The position numbers were made by a program, and so were the translations under genes. DNA of 64,000 bases from Spirosoma fluviale (GTDB lineage: Bacteria > Bacteroidota > Bacteroidia > Cytophagales > Spirosomataceae): assembly GCF_900230225.1 (NCBI RefSeq), contig NZ_OCNH01000009.1, positions 1 through 64,000 on the forward strand. The letters are read 5' to 3'. Shown here piece by piece: positions 35,958 through 44,529 of the stretch. Under the pieces are notes generated by a model. It worked only from the letters and a program-made list of their open reading frames with translations, did no database searches and had not been told where the DNA came from. The number at the start of each line of letters is the position of its first letter. Position 1 is the stretch's first letter.

Positions 35958-37397
35958 ATGAAAACAAATCGAATCTTATTAATGGCCACGCTGGCGTTTG
36001 GGCTGGGGGCCTGTTCGCTGGAAGAAACGCCACCTTCGTCGCTGGCTCCGGTCAATTTTTATACGAATGCGAACGATGCTACGGCGGCTGTCAATGCCGT
36101 CTATGATATCTCAAACCAGGTGGGCGACCAAAGCCGGAATTTCATCATCATGGGCGATCTGCCGTCGGATGATATGGACCCCCTGTTGAACAATGCCGAC
36201 CGGGTTCAGCTCTGGAGTTTCCAGACTATTCCCACAAATAGTGTGGTGTTGCAAACCTGGCAGGTGATTTACCAGGGTATCAACCGCGCCAATACCGCCG
36301 TCGACCGAATTGCGGGGATTACGATGGACGAAACCCTGAAAAAGCGGCTGATCGGTGAAGCAAAATTTCTGCGGGCCTATTATTATTTTTACCTCGTACG
36401 CTGGTACGGCGGAGTGCCGCTGATCTTAAAAGAAACCCAGTCGCTGAGTGTCGGAAAAGACGTGGCCCGTGCGAGCGCGGATGAGGTGTATGCGCAGATT
36501 ATCAAGGACCTGACCGATGCGGAAACGTCTCTGCCGGACAAGTTTACCGGTGCCGATCTGGGCCGGGTGACGGCTGGCGCAACCAAGTCGATGCTGGCGC
36601 GGGTTTACCTGACTCGTAAAGATTTCGCCAACGCCCGCACCAAAGCCAAAGAAGTGATCGACAATGCCGCTAAATACGGGTACGGCCTGTTCGACAAGTA
36701 CATCGATGTGTTTGCCATATCGAATAAAAACGGCAAAGAGTCTGTTTTTGAGATTCAGTTCGTGGGTGGAGGTAGTGGCCAGGGCAGCGGCATGGTGACG
36801 TATTTTGCGCCGGAAAACTCACCCGTCACTGGCCGTGGTTTCGGGTCGTTTATTCCGACGACGGATTTGTATAACAGCTTCAAAACCGGTGATAAACGCA
36901 AGGAACTGTTTATTAATTCGTACGTCGACGGTGCCGGAAAAACCGTCAACACGTTCCAGCACTTCAATAAATATGTTGATCCGTCGGCCAGAGCGTTCGG
37001 CGATGCCAACAATAATTTTCCGATCATTCGGTACGCCGATGTGTTGATGATGTTTGCCGAAGCCGAGAACGAAATCAGTGGTCCTACGGCTGCGGCTTTG
37101 GATGCCATCAATCCCATTCATCGCCGGGCTTACGGATTTCCATTAACCGGCGTTTCATCGGTCGATTTTACAACCGCTTTGACCAAAGACGCCTTCCGGC
37201 AGGCCATCTGGGACGAACGGCGCTGGGAATTCAACGCCGAAGGGCACCGCTGGTTCGATCTGGTACGAACCGATCGGCTAGTGCCACTGCTGAAAGCGAA
37301 GGGTAAAACCAGCATCACAGAAACGCATAAGCTGTATCCCATTCCGCAGCGCGAACGCGATCTAAATCCGAACCTGACCCAGAATCCGGGGTATTGA
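35958..37397 (+). CDS. susD: SusD/RagB-family glycan-binding lipoprotein
   Basis: This 479-residue surface lipoprotein has a lipobox LGAC (Cys19) after a short signal. TPR-like helices of SusD are visible: NDATAAVNAVYDI, then GEAKFLRAYYYFYLVRWYGG with the VPLI that follows, and the C-terminal IWDERRWEFNAEGHRWFDLV and LYPIPQRERDLNPNLTQNPG, both hallmarks of the family. It forms the lid of the SusC transporter and binds the glycan. A strong terminator follows the gene, so susC-susD form the end of the operon. Confidence 0.93.
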   Translation: MKTNRILLMATLAFGLGACSLEETPPSSLAPVNFYTNANDATAAVNAVYDISNQVGDQSRNFIIMGDLPSDDMDPLLNNADRVQLWSFQTIPTNSVVLQTWQVIYQGINRANTAVDRIAGITMDETLKKRLIGEAKFLRAYYYFYLVRWYGGVPLILKETQSLSVGKDVARASADEVYAQIIKDLTDAETSLPDKFTGADLGRVTAGATKSMLARVYLTRKDFANARTKAKEVIDNAAKYGYGLFDKYIDVFAISNKNGKESVFEIQFVGGGSGQGSGMVTYFAPENSPVTGRGFGSFIPTTDLYNSFKTGDKRKELFINSYVDGAGKTVNTFQHFNKYVDPSARAFGDANNNFPIIRYADVLMMFAEAENEISGPTAAALDAINPIHRRAYGFPLTGVSSVDFTTALTKDAFRQAIWDERRWEFNAEGHRWFDLVRTDRLVPLLKAKGKTSITETHKLYPIPQRERDLNPNLTQNPGY

Positions 37398-37422
37398 TTA
37401 GACGCACATCGTCAATCGTTTT

Positions 37423-37465
37423 AAAACCGTCAGGACGAGCCATAGGGCTGTTTCCTGACGGTTTT
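37423..37465 (+). terminator. Rho-independent terminator after susD
   Basis: A 13-bp perfect stem (arms 37423-37435 and 37453-37465, ACCGTCAGGA with its complement) is followed by a run of T. It ends 68 bp after the susD stop codon. Confidence 0.85.
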
Positions 37466-37722
37466 TGGGATATAAACAGTCTTTTTTCGTCCAATAAAAC
37501 TCTTCAGTTTAGTAGTTCAGCGTATTGGACTGGGGTGAGCTTCAACTGAACGTTTTTTTGATTAGCCAGACAGAAAACAGTCATTTAATCATCTTATTTC
37601 CTACCCACTATAGCCGTTGACTATAATCATTGAGGACTACTTGTTAACTAATTTCGCATTTAGTCCATAATATGTTACTATATTTAGAGTACATTTTATG
37701 CTATTCGTAGCTATCCCTTTAC

Positions 37723-40700
37723 ATGTTTGGTCGCGCGCCTAACCTACTGTTGATCCTAATCTGGTTTAGTTTTTACCAATCAGCCCAGGCCCAAACCGGT
37801 AAGGTACTCTTTAAGCACATAACCACCGACGAAGGCTTATCGCAAAGTAATGTAACCGCTATTCTCCAGGATCGGCAGGGCTTTATGTGGTTTGGGACCC
37901 AGGATGGCCTCAATAAATACGATGGGTATACCTTTACGCTTTACCAGAACGATCCCCGTCAACCTGCTAGCCTAAGCGATAATTATATCGGGGCCCTCTA
38001 TGAAGACCGAAAAGGAAACTTGTGGGTCGGAACCACCGGCGGGGGACTATGCCGGTTTGATAAGCAAACAGGGCGATTTATCCGCTTTACCCGATCAGAA
38101 ACTAATTCCAGAAGCCTCAGCAGTAATCACGTCCTGGCCATCACCGAAGATGGCCAGGGCATGCTCTGGATCGCTACCGAAGGCGGCCTCAATCAGTTTA
38201 ATCCGACCAGCGGCAGGTTCATCCGGTACCAACATCGGGTCGGTGACCCGAAAAGCCTACCGAATGATCTGGTTCAGGATGTACTCGTGGACCGTCAGGA
38301 GCAAGTTTGGGTGGCTACCCAGGGAGGGGGATTGAACCGGTTTGATCCCCTAACGGGCACGTTTCATCCCTTTAAACATCGACCAACGGATAAAACGTCC
38401 ATCAGCCATAATAGCGTAAAAAAGCTGTTTGAAGATTCGCAGGGGCGGCTTTGGGTGGCTACTCAGGGAGGGGGATTAAACCGGTTGAATCGGGATGGAA
38501 AATCGTTTACTCATTTTCGGCACGATGCCGCGGTAGCCAGTTCGCTCCTCGATGATGACATCAATACCATAGCGGAAGACAGGCTGGGGAATTTATGGAT
38601 CGGTACCGAAAACGAAGGCATCAGCGTACTTAATAAAAGCCGGACCGCTTTCACCCAGTATGCCTATCAGGAGAATGATCCTGACGGGCTCAATAATGGC
38701 TCTATTTATGCCCTTTGCCCCGATCGGAGCGGTAACATGTGGATTGGAACCTACAGCGGAGGTATTAACTTTTATGACCACCTGTCGGCCAACTTTACGC
38801 GCTATCAAAAAGATATTAACCAGACCAACAGCCTCTCGAATCCCAATGTGATGGCGGTTCTGGAAGACACCCAGGGCAACTTATGGATCGGAACCGATGG
38901 GGGTGGGGTGAATGTGCTGGTCAAATCAACCCATCGCTATATTCACTACCAGCATAATCCCGCCGATCCAACGAGTGTGGGTAGTAACTTTATCATGAGT
39001 CTCTACCAGGATAGCGATGGGGATATCTGGATTGGCTGTTACAAAGGGGGATTGAGCCTGTGGCGAAAAGAGTCCGGTGACTTTCTCAACTTTACCCTAC
39101 GGGGCGATGCAAAAGGACTCAATCATGAAACGGTAACAGCCATTGTTGAAGGAAAGAAAGGGACAATTTGGCTAGGCTCCATGGGGGGTGGTCTTAGCTG
39201 TTATACGAAAAAGACCGGCACGTTTGCACATTATCGGGCTGATCCAACTCATACGGGCCACCTGACACCAGGTTATATTAGTGCGTTGTGCTATGATCAC
39301 CAGCAAAACTTGTGGATTGGGACCGAAGGAGACGGGGTGACTTTGCTTAATACCCGCAGCGGCACATTCCGCTCGTATCGGCACAACCGGGACATGCCCG
39401 CTAGTTTAAGCCATAATTTAGTAAACAGCCTCTACGAAGATGCCCGGCACCAGATTTGGGTCGGTACCTACGGTGGGCTAAATCGGTTTGAGTCCCGGAC
39501 GCAGTCGTTTGTCTCGTATACGGAAAAGCAAGGTTTAGCCAATAATGTCATTCAGGGTATGGTTGGCGACGAAGGAGGAAACCTTTGGATTAGTACCAAT
39601 AAAGGCCTATCGGTCTTCCATCCCAAAACCAACACATTCCGCAATTTCGGGACCGATGACGGGCTACAGAAAGGGTCTTTCAACCGGATGGCGGTTTGTA
39701 GAGGCCTCCAAGGTAACTTATTTTTTGGGGGCATTACCGGGATGACGAGCTTTTATCCGGATCGATTACGCTATAACGCCTTTATTCCCCCCGTTGTCAT
39801 CACGCAGCTTCGTATTTTCAATCAACCGGTTTGGCTTCGATCTAATCAACTTACCCTCACCTATGACCAATCGACACTCGGTTTCGAGTTTGCAGCTTTA
39901 AATTATTCAATCCCTCAGAAGAATCAGTACCGCTATAAACTGGAGGGATTTGATCGGGATTGGCATTTGAAAAGTCACACCAGGGTGGCGACCTACACCA
40001 ATCTGGAGTCAGGCACCTATACATTTCGGGTAAAAGGGTCCAATAATGATGGCATCTGGAATGAACAGGGAACCGCTTTCCGAATCATCATCAAACCACC
40101 CTTCTGGCAAACATGGTGGTTTATAAGTTTGGTTGCCTTTCTGCTGATCGGCAGTCTTTACGGGGCGTATCGCCTGCGGATTAAACGCATCCAGATGCAG
40201 CAGGTCACTTTACAAAACCTGGTGCAGGTGCGCACCAGGGAAGTACTTCAGCAGAAGCAGGAAATTCAGGATCAGGCACTCCATATGCAGTTACTCCAGG
40301 TTAAACTGGAGAAACAGGCCGCCCGGCAACAACTACAGGAAAGTGAGCAGCGGTTTCGGGAAATTGCCGAAAATGTCGATGAGGTGTTCTGGGTTCATTC
40401 GGCTAATCCCTTTCAATTGCTGTATGTCAATACCGCCTTCGAGCGGGTCTGGAAAACAACGGTTGCGCAATTTCACCAGGAGCCGCTCTTATTTATGCAC
40501 GATGTCTTCCCTGACGACCTGCCCACAGTGCTGGCTTTTACTGAGCAGTATAAAGCGGGTATCGAAGGGGAGTTGTATTATAGGCTGCAACTGAAAAACG
40601 AACCCTTGCGCTGGTTGCTGATTCGGACCTTTATTATTCATGATGAACAAGGAAAGGTACTGCGCCATATTGGCATTGCCAGTGATGTGACCAGCCAGAA

Positions 40701-41430
40701 AGAAAAGGAGTTCGTTCTGCGGCAATCGCTCCAGCGCGAGCAGGAACTCAACCAACTCAAGTCCCAGTTTGTGGCTACGGCCTCACACGAGTTCCGAACC
40801 CCGCTAACGACCATTCAGTCCAGTACCGAGTTGATCAGACTGTATCTGGATCTACCAATGGCTAGTGCCCGGACGGCCGTTGAAAAACACCTGGGTGTGA
40901 TCGAAAAGCAGGTTGATCAATTTGGGATATTACTGACGGATGTACTGACGATTGGTCAGATCGAAGCCGGAAAAGTAACGTATGCACCTGATTCAGCGGA
41001 TGTCATTGCCCTGTGTGAGGACTTGGTTGATACGCATTTTAGTCGACGCCCTGATGGACGGAGCGTACAATTGCTCATTGAGGGAACACCCCGCCGGGTC
41101 AATCTGGATGCCAACCTGATGGGGTATGTGCTGACTAATCTGCTGAGTAATGCGTTCAAGTTTTCGGTTAATGCGCCCCCCGTCCTTCGCCTTTCCTTCC
41201 AAACGAACTGTCTGGTGCTCCAGGTAATCGATACGGGCATGGGTATCCCGTCCAGCGAGCAGGCCTCCCTATTTCAGGCGTTCTTTCGGGCCAGTAATAC
41301 CGATGGCATACAGGGAACGGGCCTGGGCCTGTTCATCGCCCGGCAATATGTCGACTGCCACAGCGGTCAGTTGACCGTCGAGAGCCAGGAAAGGCGGGGA
41401 ACCACCTTCACGATCACCTTGCCGACTTAA
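37723..41430 (+). CDS. Reg_prop/Y_Y_Y sensor histidine kinase with PAS domain, no receiver
   Basis: This membrane kinase has 1235 residues. Signal peptide (LLLILIWFSFYQSAQAQ), about a dozen propeller blades (GFMWFGTQDGLNKYDGY, GNLWVGTTGGGLCRFD and similar), Y_Y_Y domain (about 725-790), a membrane helix (WFISLVAFLLIGSLYGAY), coiled coil, PAS domain (FREIAENVDEVFWVHSANPF), HisKA with His1022 (ATASHEFRTPLTTIQ), and HATPase (NLLSNAFKFS, TGLGLFIARQYVD). Unlike the HTCS encoded at 27016 it has neither receiver nor AraC domain, so the signal must pass to a regulator encoded elsewhere. Two adjacent blades are almost identical at DNA level (38310 and 38454), suggesting recent blade duplication. Confidence 0.9.
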   Translation: MFGRAPNLLLILIWFSFYQSAQAQTGKVLFKHITTDEGLSQSNVTAILQDRQGFMWFGTQDGLNKYDGYTFTLYQNDPRQPASLSDNYIGALYEDRKGNLWVGTTGGGLCRFDKQTGRFIRFTRSETNSRSLSSNHVLAITEDGQGMLWIATEGGLNQFNPTSGRFIRYQHRVGDPKSLPNDLVQDVLVDRQEQVWVATQGGGLNRFDPLTGTFHPFKHRPTDKTSISHNSVKKLFEDSQGRLWVATQGGGLNRLNRDGKSFTHFRHDAAVASSLLDDDINTIAEDRLGNLWIGTENEGISVLNKSRTAFTQYAYQENDPDGLNNGSIYALCPDRSGNMWIGTYSGGINFYDHLSANFTRYQKDINQTNSLSNPNVMAVLEDTQGNLWIGTDGGGVNVLVKSTHRYIHYQHNPADPTSVGSNFIMSLYQDSDGDIWIGCYKGGLSLWRKESGDFLNFTLRGDAKGLNHETVTAIVEGKKGTIWLGSMGGGLSCYTKKTGTFAHYRADPTHTGHLTPGYISALCYDHQQNLWIGTEGDGVTLLNTRSGTFRSYRHNRDMPASLSHNLVNSLYEDARHQIWVGTYGGLNRFESRTQSFVSYTEKQGLANNVIQGMVGDEGGNLWISTNKGLSVFHPKTNTFRNFGTDDGLQKGSFNRMAVCRGLQGNLFFGGITGMTSFYPDRLRYNAFIPPVVITQLRIFNQPVWLRSNQLTLTYDQSTLGFEFAALNYSIPQKNQYRYKLEGFDRDWHLKSHTRVATYTNLESGTYTFRVKGSNNDGIWNEQGTAFRIIIKPPFWQTWWFISLVAFLLIGSLYGAYRLRIKRIQMQQVTLQNLVQVRTREVLQQKQEIQDQALHMQLLQVKLEKQAARQQLQESEQRFREIAENVDEVFWVHSANPFQLLYVNTAFERVWKTTVAQFHQEPLLFMHDVFPDDLPTVLAFTEQYKAGIEGELYYRLQLKNEPLRWLLIRTFIIHDEQGKVLRHIGIASDVTSQKEKEFVLRQSLQREQELNQLKSQFVATASHEFRTPLTTIQSSTELIRLYLDLPMASARTAVEKHLGVIEKQVDQFGILLTDVLTIGQIEAGKVTYAPDSADVIALCEDLVDTHFSRRPDGRSVQLLIEGTPRRVNLDANLMGYVLTNLLSNAFKFSVNAPPVLRLSFQTNCLVLQVIDTGMGIPSSEQASLFQAFFRASNTDGIQGTGLGLFIARQYVDCHSGQLTVESQERRGTTFTITLPT

Positions 41431-41655
41431 TTCTCAGAGCGGCCATATAGCTTTACGTTGACTAGTAGAGAGCGTTCTGTTTGATCGGTTACGATTACAG
41501 ATGTGCCTACGGGCTACATTGTTCAGGAAGGCATCCCTGGCTCTATCTGCCGCTGTGAACAGGACTGATCAGGTAGAGCTAATAACTATAGAAAATTTAT
41601 CCGTTTACTTATTGAAGCCTTATTTGAGAATTGATCTGATAAGTTGCCCAGGTAC

Positions 41656-42086
41656 CTAGTCAGGGTAAACAGTTTGTGGCCACCTAGGTCCGGCGGTTGT
41701 ATCTGCGGGTGGAAGTGGCCCTGAATGGGGACTAGTCGAGGGTGGGGTACTGCCCCGGCCAAAACCGCTGCTGTTCGTTTTATCAATGACACAGCTCCCC
41801 GAAAAGATCATGGTGTTGTTTTCTCCGTTAATGGTGGGCGGGCGCTCATGCCAGTAAGCCAGATGACGGCTTAGGGCGTGGCCCCAGATCATATGTCCCA
41901 AGCGCACACCGAAGGGGTTGTAGGGGTAAAACTGGTGGTATTCACCGTCGAAATAGACCAGGCCGTTGGGTTCGTTAATTCAATTGGCACGGAGTGAGAA
42001 GTGGTACTGCGGACGAAACACCGGCTGATAGGTGGTACCGGCCCCGTGACGCTGTGGCAGACCGATAAACGGTAACAAGTCAACAA
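41656..42086 (-). pseudogene. Glycoside hydrolase family 32 (levanase/inulinase-like) remnant
   Basis: On the minus strand the frame reads YQPVFRPQYHFSLRAN, a TGA (41980-41982), then INEPNGLVYFDGEYHQFY, PYNPFGVRLGHMIWGHALS and TINGENNTMIFSGSCVID. This is the N-terminal end of a GH32 five-bladed propeller. TGA stands where the family has Trp in the (G/N)W(L/I)N(D/E)PNG block. The nucleophile Asp is changed to Glu, and the frame is lost after SGFG. Only about a quarter of a normal gene remains, so it is inactive. It lies next to a sensor kinase which may once have controlled it. Confidence 0.75.
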
Positions 42087-42229
42087 ATCGATCCCCCTAT
42101 AAAACGCGGACCATTATAGCCAAAGCAGACTAAGCATGGTGGGTAAGTTCGCTCATTTCTTGATCAGTTTTACGCCTGATCCAGCAAAACATCCCCTATA
42201 AACGATCGGTTAGGCTCTTGATCAGTTAC

Positions 42230-42874
42230 ATGCTTCTTATGACCGCCAATAACCCATTTCAACGGTACGACGAAACCGACGACCGGCAATTTTACGGGCA
42301 GCCCCGCCTGGTCAACCACATCGACGAGGCTGCCGTCCGGGCTACCACCAACTTATATGCCGAATATTTGCCCGCTGGCGGCACTATTCTCGATCTGATG
42401 AGCAGTTGGGTAAGCCACCTGCCTACCAACATACAGTACGGACGCGTAGCCGGACTGGGCATGAACGAGGTCGAGTTGAAGGCCAACCCACAACTCACCG
42501 AGTACGTGGTACAGAACCTGAACCAAACACCCAGCCTCTCTTACCGCGACAATACCTTCGACGGTGGCATGGTAACGGTGTCGGTGCAGTACCTGACTCA
42601 GCCGGTGATTGTTTACCGGGAGCTGGCGCGCGTGTTACGGCCCGGCAGTCCGTTCCTGACCGTGTTCTCCAATCGCATGTTTCCTACTAAGGCCGTTGCC
42701 ATCTGGCAATCGCTCGATGATCTGGGACATCAGCAGTTGGTCCGTTCGTATTATGAGCAAACCGGCCTGTTCGACCAAATAGAGGTCCTTGATCGTAGCC
42801 CGCGTGGCTGGAGTGATCCGCTATTTGCGGTGGTAGGCCGGGTTAAAGATGAGATTGGCTCAACAGACAATTAA
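42230..42874 (+). CDS. Class I SAM-dependent methyltransferase-like protein
   Basis: The protein has about 214 residues (starts possible at 42230 or 42239). It has a Rossmann-like fold: motif I equivalent TILDLMSSWVSHLP, then GRVAGLGMNEVELKANPQL, motif IV-like DNTFDGGMVTVSVQYL and ELARVLRPGSPFLTVFSNRM, as in Methyltransf_11 proteins. The glycine-rich loop of motif I is altered (DLMSSWVS in place of DxGxGxG), so SAM binding may differ from the standard form. The substrate is unknown. It is an isolated gene between two decayed regions. Confidence 0.7.
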   Translation: MLLMTANNPFQRYDETDDRQFYGQPRLVNHIDEAAVRATTNLYAEYLPAGGTILDLMSSWVSHLPTNIQYGRVAGLGMNEVELKANPQLTEYVVQNLNQTPSLSYRDNTFDGGMVTVSVQYLTQPVIVYRELARVLRPGSPFLTVFSNRMFPTKAVAIWQSLDDLGHQQLVRSYYEQTGLFDQIEVLDRSPRGWSDPLFAVVGRVKDEIGSTDN

Positions 42875-43667
42875 TACGGTATTCATTCGATAAGCAACTA
42901 AGGGGGAGCACCCCCATTCATACGAAATAGTCCATCAACAATAATTTGTACAGCTAGTCAATGTGTTACGAGGTCAAGTAAAAAAACGCTTGGCCAAATG
43001 GACGCTACTGGCTGAGTTGCGGCCCAGCTTGACCTTTGCCATTATCGTCTTAAATCGTACACGAAACCGTTCAACTTAATGGTTTTTCAGCCAGTGGAAA
43101 CTATCCTGTTGACCTGGGCGAGAAGGATAAATTTACGCTCAAAAGTTACTTTGTTAGAGAAGCTCAGGTATCCATTGCCCCCGAGGCCGACAAGTATATA
43201 CTGGCTTTTATGACGCCCTATATAAGAGCGGATAAAAGTGAAGCTTATTGTGAAGTAGCTTAATCCGGGGTTGATCCGGAACACCTTTACGACAGCTACA
43301 AGATTCCACACTACTTTTTAGTGGAAGTCAAATTCAAGTAAATGGCTAATTAAAGTATATCTTCAAAAAGGTACCGCAACGGCCGGTTCACCGGAGTGGG
43401 ATCGTAAAATAATTACGAGGGGTTAGCCGGTACGACTCGCTTTAGCTGGCTACCGGTCTGTAAACCCAATCGCGTGCGGCTATTTTGAGATGCCTGCTAA
43501 ATCTCGACTTTGGAGCCTTTTATGACACAGTGATTTTACGAGCTATCCAGTGGCGGATAAGAATGCCTAGGCCAAGGTTCCTGTTAGTTAACCGATAAAT
43601 AAACCAAGTTAGGTGGGATGTATCCCTTTGGGTAGCTTACAAATAGGTTTATGTAAAGCCCAAAATC
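42875..43667. other. Spacer with a possible gene remnant and repeat copy 8
   Basis: On the plus strand about 43044-43264 reads like coding sequence in two frames (SLTFAIIVLN, then TVQLNGFSASGNYPVDLGEK and KYILAFMTPYIRADKSEA up to a stop at 43264), with no usable start. I take it as a decayed gene of unknown family. A degenerate repeat copy follows at 43485. Confidence 0.35.
43485..43556 (+). repeat. Dispersed pseudoknot repeat, copy 8 (degenerate)
   Basis: AATCTCGACTTTGGAGCC, then TTTTATGACACAGTGATTTT and GAGCTATCCAG line up with the family core, but both stems have decayed. Confidence 0.4.
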
Positions 43668-44177
43668 ATGAAATTAAATGCAGCTTTCCGACGAGCCTTG
43701 GCCCTTACACTCGTACTTTCTTCATCCCTCCTTCGCGCGCAAAATGCGCAGGACTCGTTATCGATTCATACCATCCTCCGACAAGAGGATCAGGCCTGGA
43801 ACAAAGGGGATGCTCCGGCTTACTCCCAATTCTTTTCCCCCGATGGCACGTTTACCAATATTGCGGGTATGTTCTTCAAAGGCCATCAAGCGTTTTTAGG
43901 CCAGCACGAGGTAATTTTTAACAGCTTTTTTAAGAATACGATCTTAAAGCAGAAAATCGTGTCTCTGAAATTTGTCCGCTCCGATGTTGCCATTTTGGAG
44001 ACCTTATGTCAGGTCTCTGGCTTTGCCAAAGAAGGGCTTCCCCCCAGAATTCAATTAGATGCCAAGGGGCAACTCAATACCCGTTTACTCCAGGTGGTAA
44101 TGAAAGAGGCCGGCGCATGGAAAATTGTCTCCTACCATAATGTGGATGTAAAACCCGGAACCCCCATTCCCGAATAG
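43668..44177 (+). CDS. Secreted SnoaL-like (SgcJ/EcaC family) protein
   Basis: This protein of 169 residues has a signal peptide (LALTLVLSSSLLRAQ) and an NTF2-fold domain: ILRQEDQAWNKGDAPAYSQF, then FSPDGTFTNIAGMFFKGHQA and EAGAWKIVSYHNVDV. The pattern matches SgcJ/EcaC/DUF4440-type proteins with no fixed reaction. It is probably a small periplasmic ligand-binding or hydrolytic protein. It stands alone. Confidence 0.8.
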   Translation: MKLNAAFRRALALTLVLSSSLLRAQNAQDSLSIHTILRQEDQAWNKGDAPAYSQFFSPDGTFTNIAGMFFKGHQAFLGQHEVIFNSFFKNTILKQKIVSLKFVRSDVAILETLCQVSGFAKEGLPPRIQLDAKGQLNTRLLQVVMKEAGAWKIVSYHNVDVKPGTPIPE

Positions 44178-44529
44178 ATAATATCCGTTTTAAGCGTCTA
44201 ATTAATGGTGCAACGACCAATTTGCCGCAGTAGGACGCACCCGTATGCAACAGATTGTAGTTGACAGGTCCTAAACTGGTCCTTTAAGAACTCCCTGTTT
44301 ATGAGGCAAAGTCATTTGTAACTCCTCTTCTCACTTTGGGAAAGCCTTTAAAGCGATGATCATTTTTAACTAGCTGGCCAACTTAGTTCGTAGCCTACAC
44401 GAGTCGAATTTAACCACTGGCAATGCTCAAACGTTGCATACGTTCACTACCAGCTGAATACGTATTCATGGCAGGAAGTTCAATCTGAGGTGTAGGTTAC
44501 CCTATTTGGCAAGTCAATGAATCATGGTC
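44178..44529. other. Spacer with possible partial repeat tail
   Basis: Between 44222 and 44285 on the minus strand, ACCTGTCAACTACAATCTG and TTGCATACG resemble the tail of the dispersed repeat (CTGTCAA, ATC, GC, TACG). The rest shows no feature that I can name. Confidence 0.3.

Noticed and set aside
37900..39700. Tandem DNA repeats
   Set aside because: The repetition reflects the reg_prop propeller blades of the sensor kinase, not an independent repeat array.
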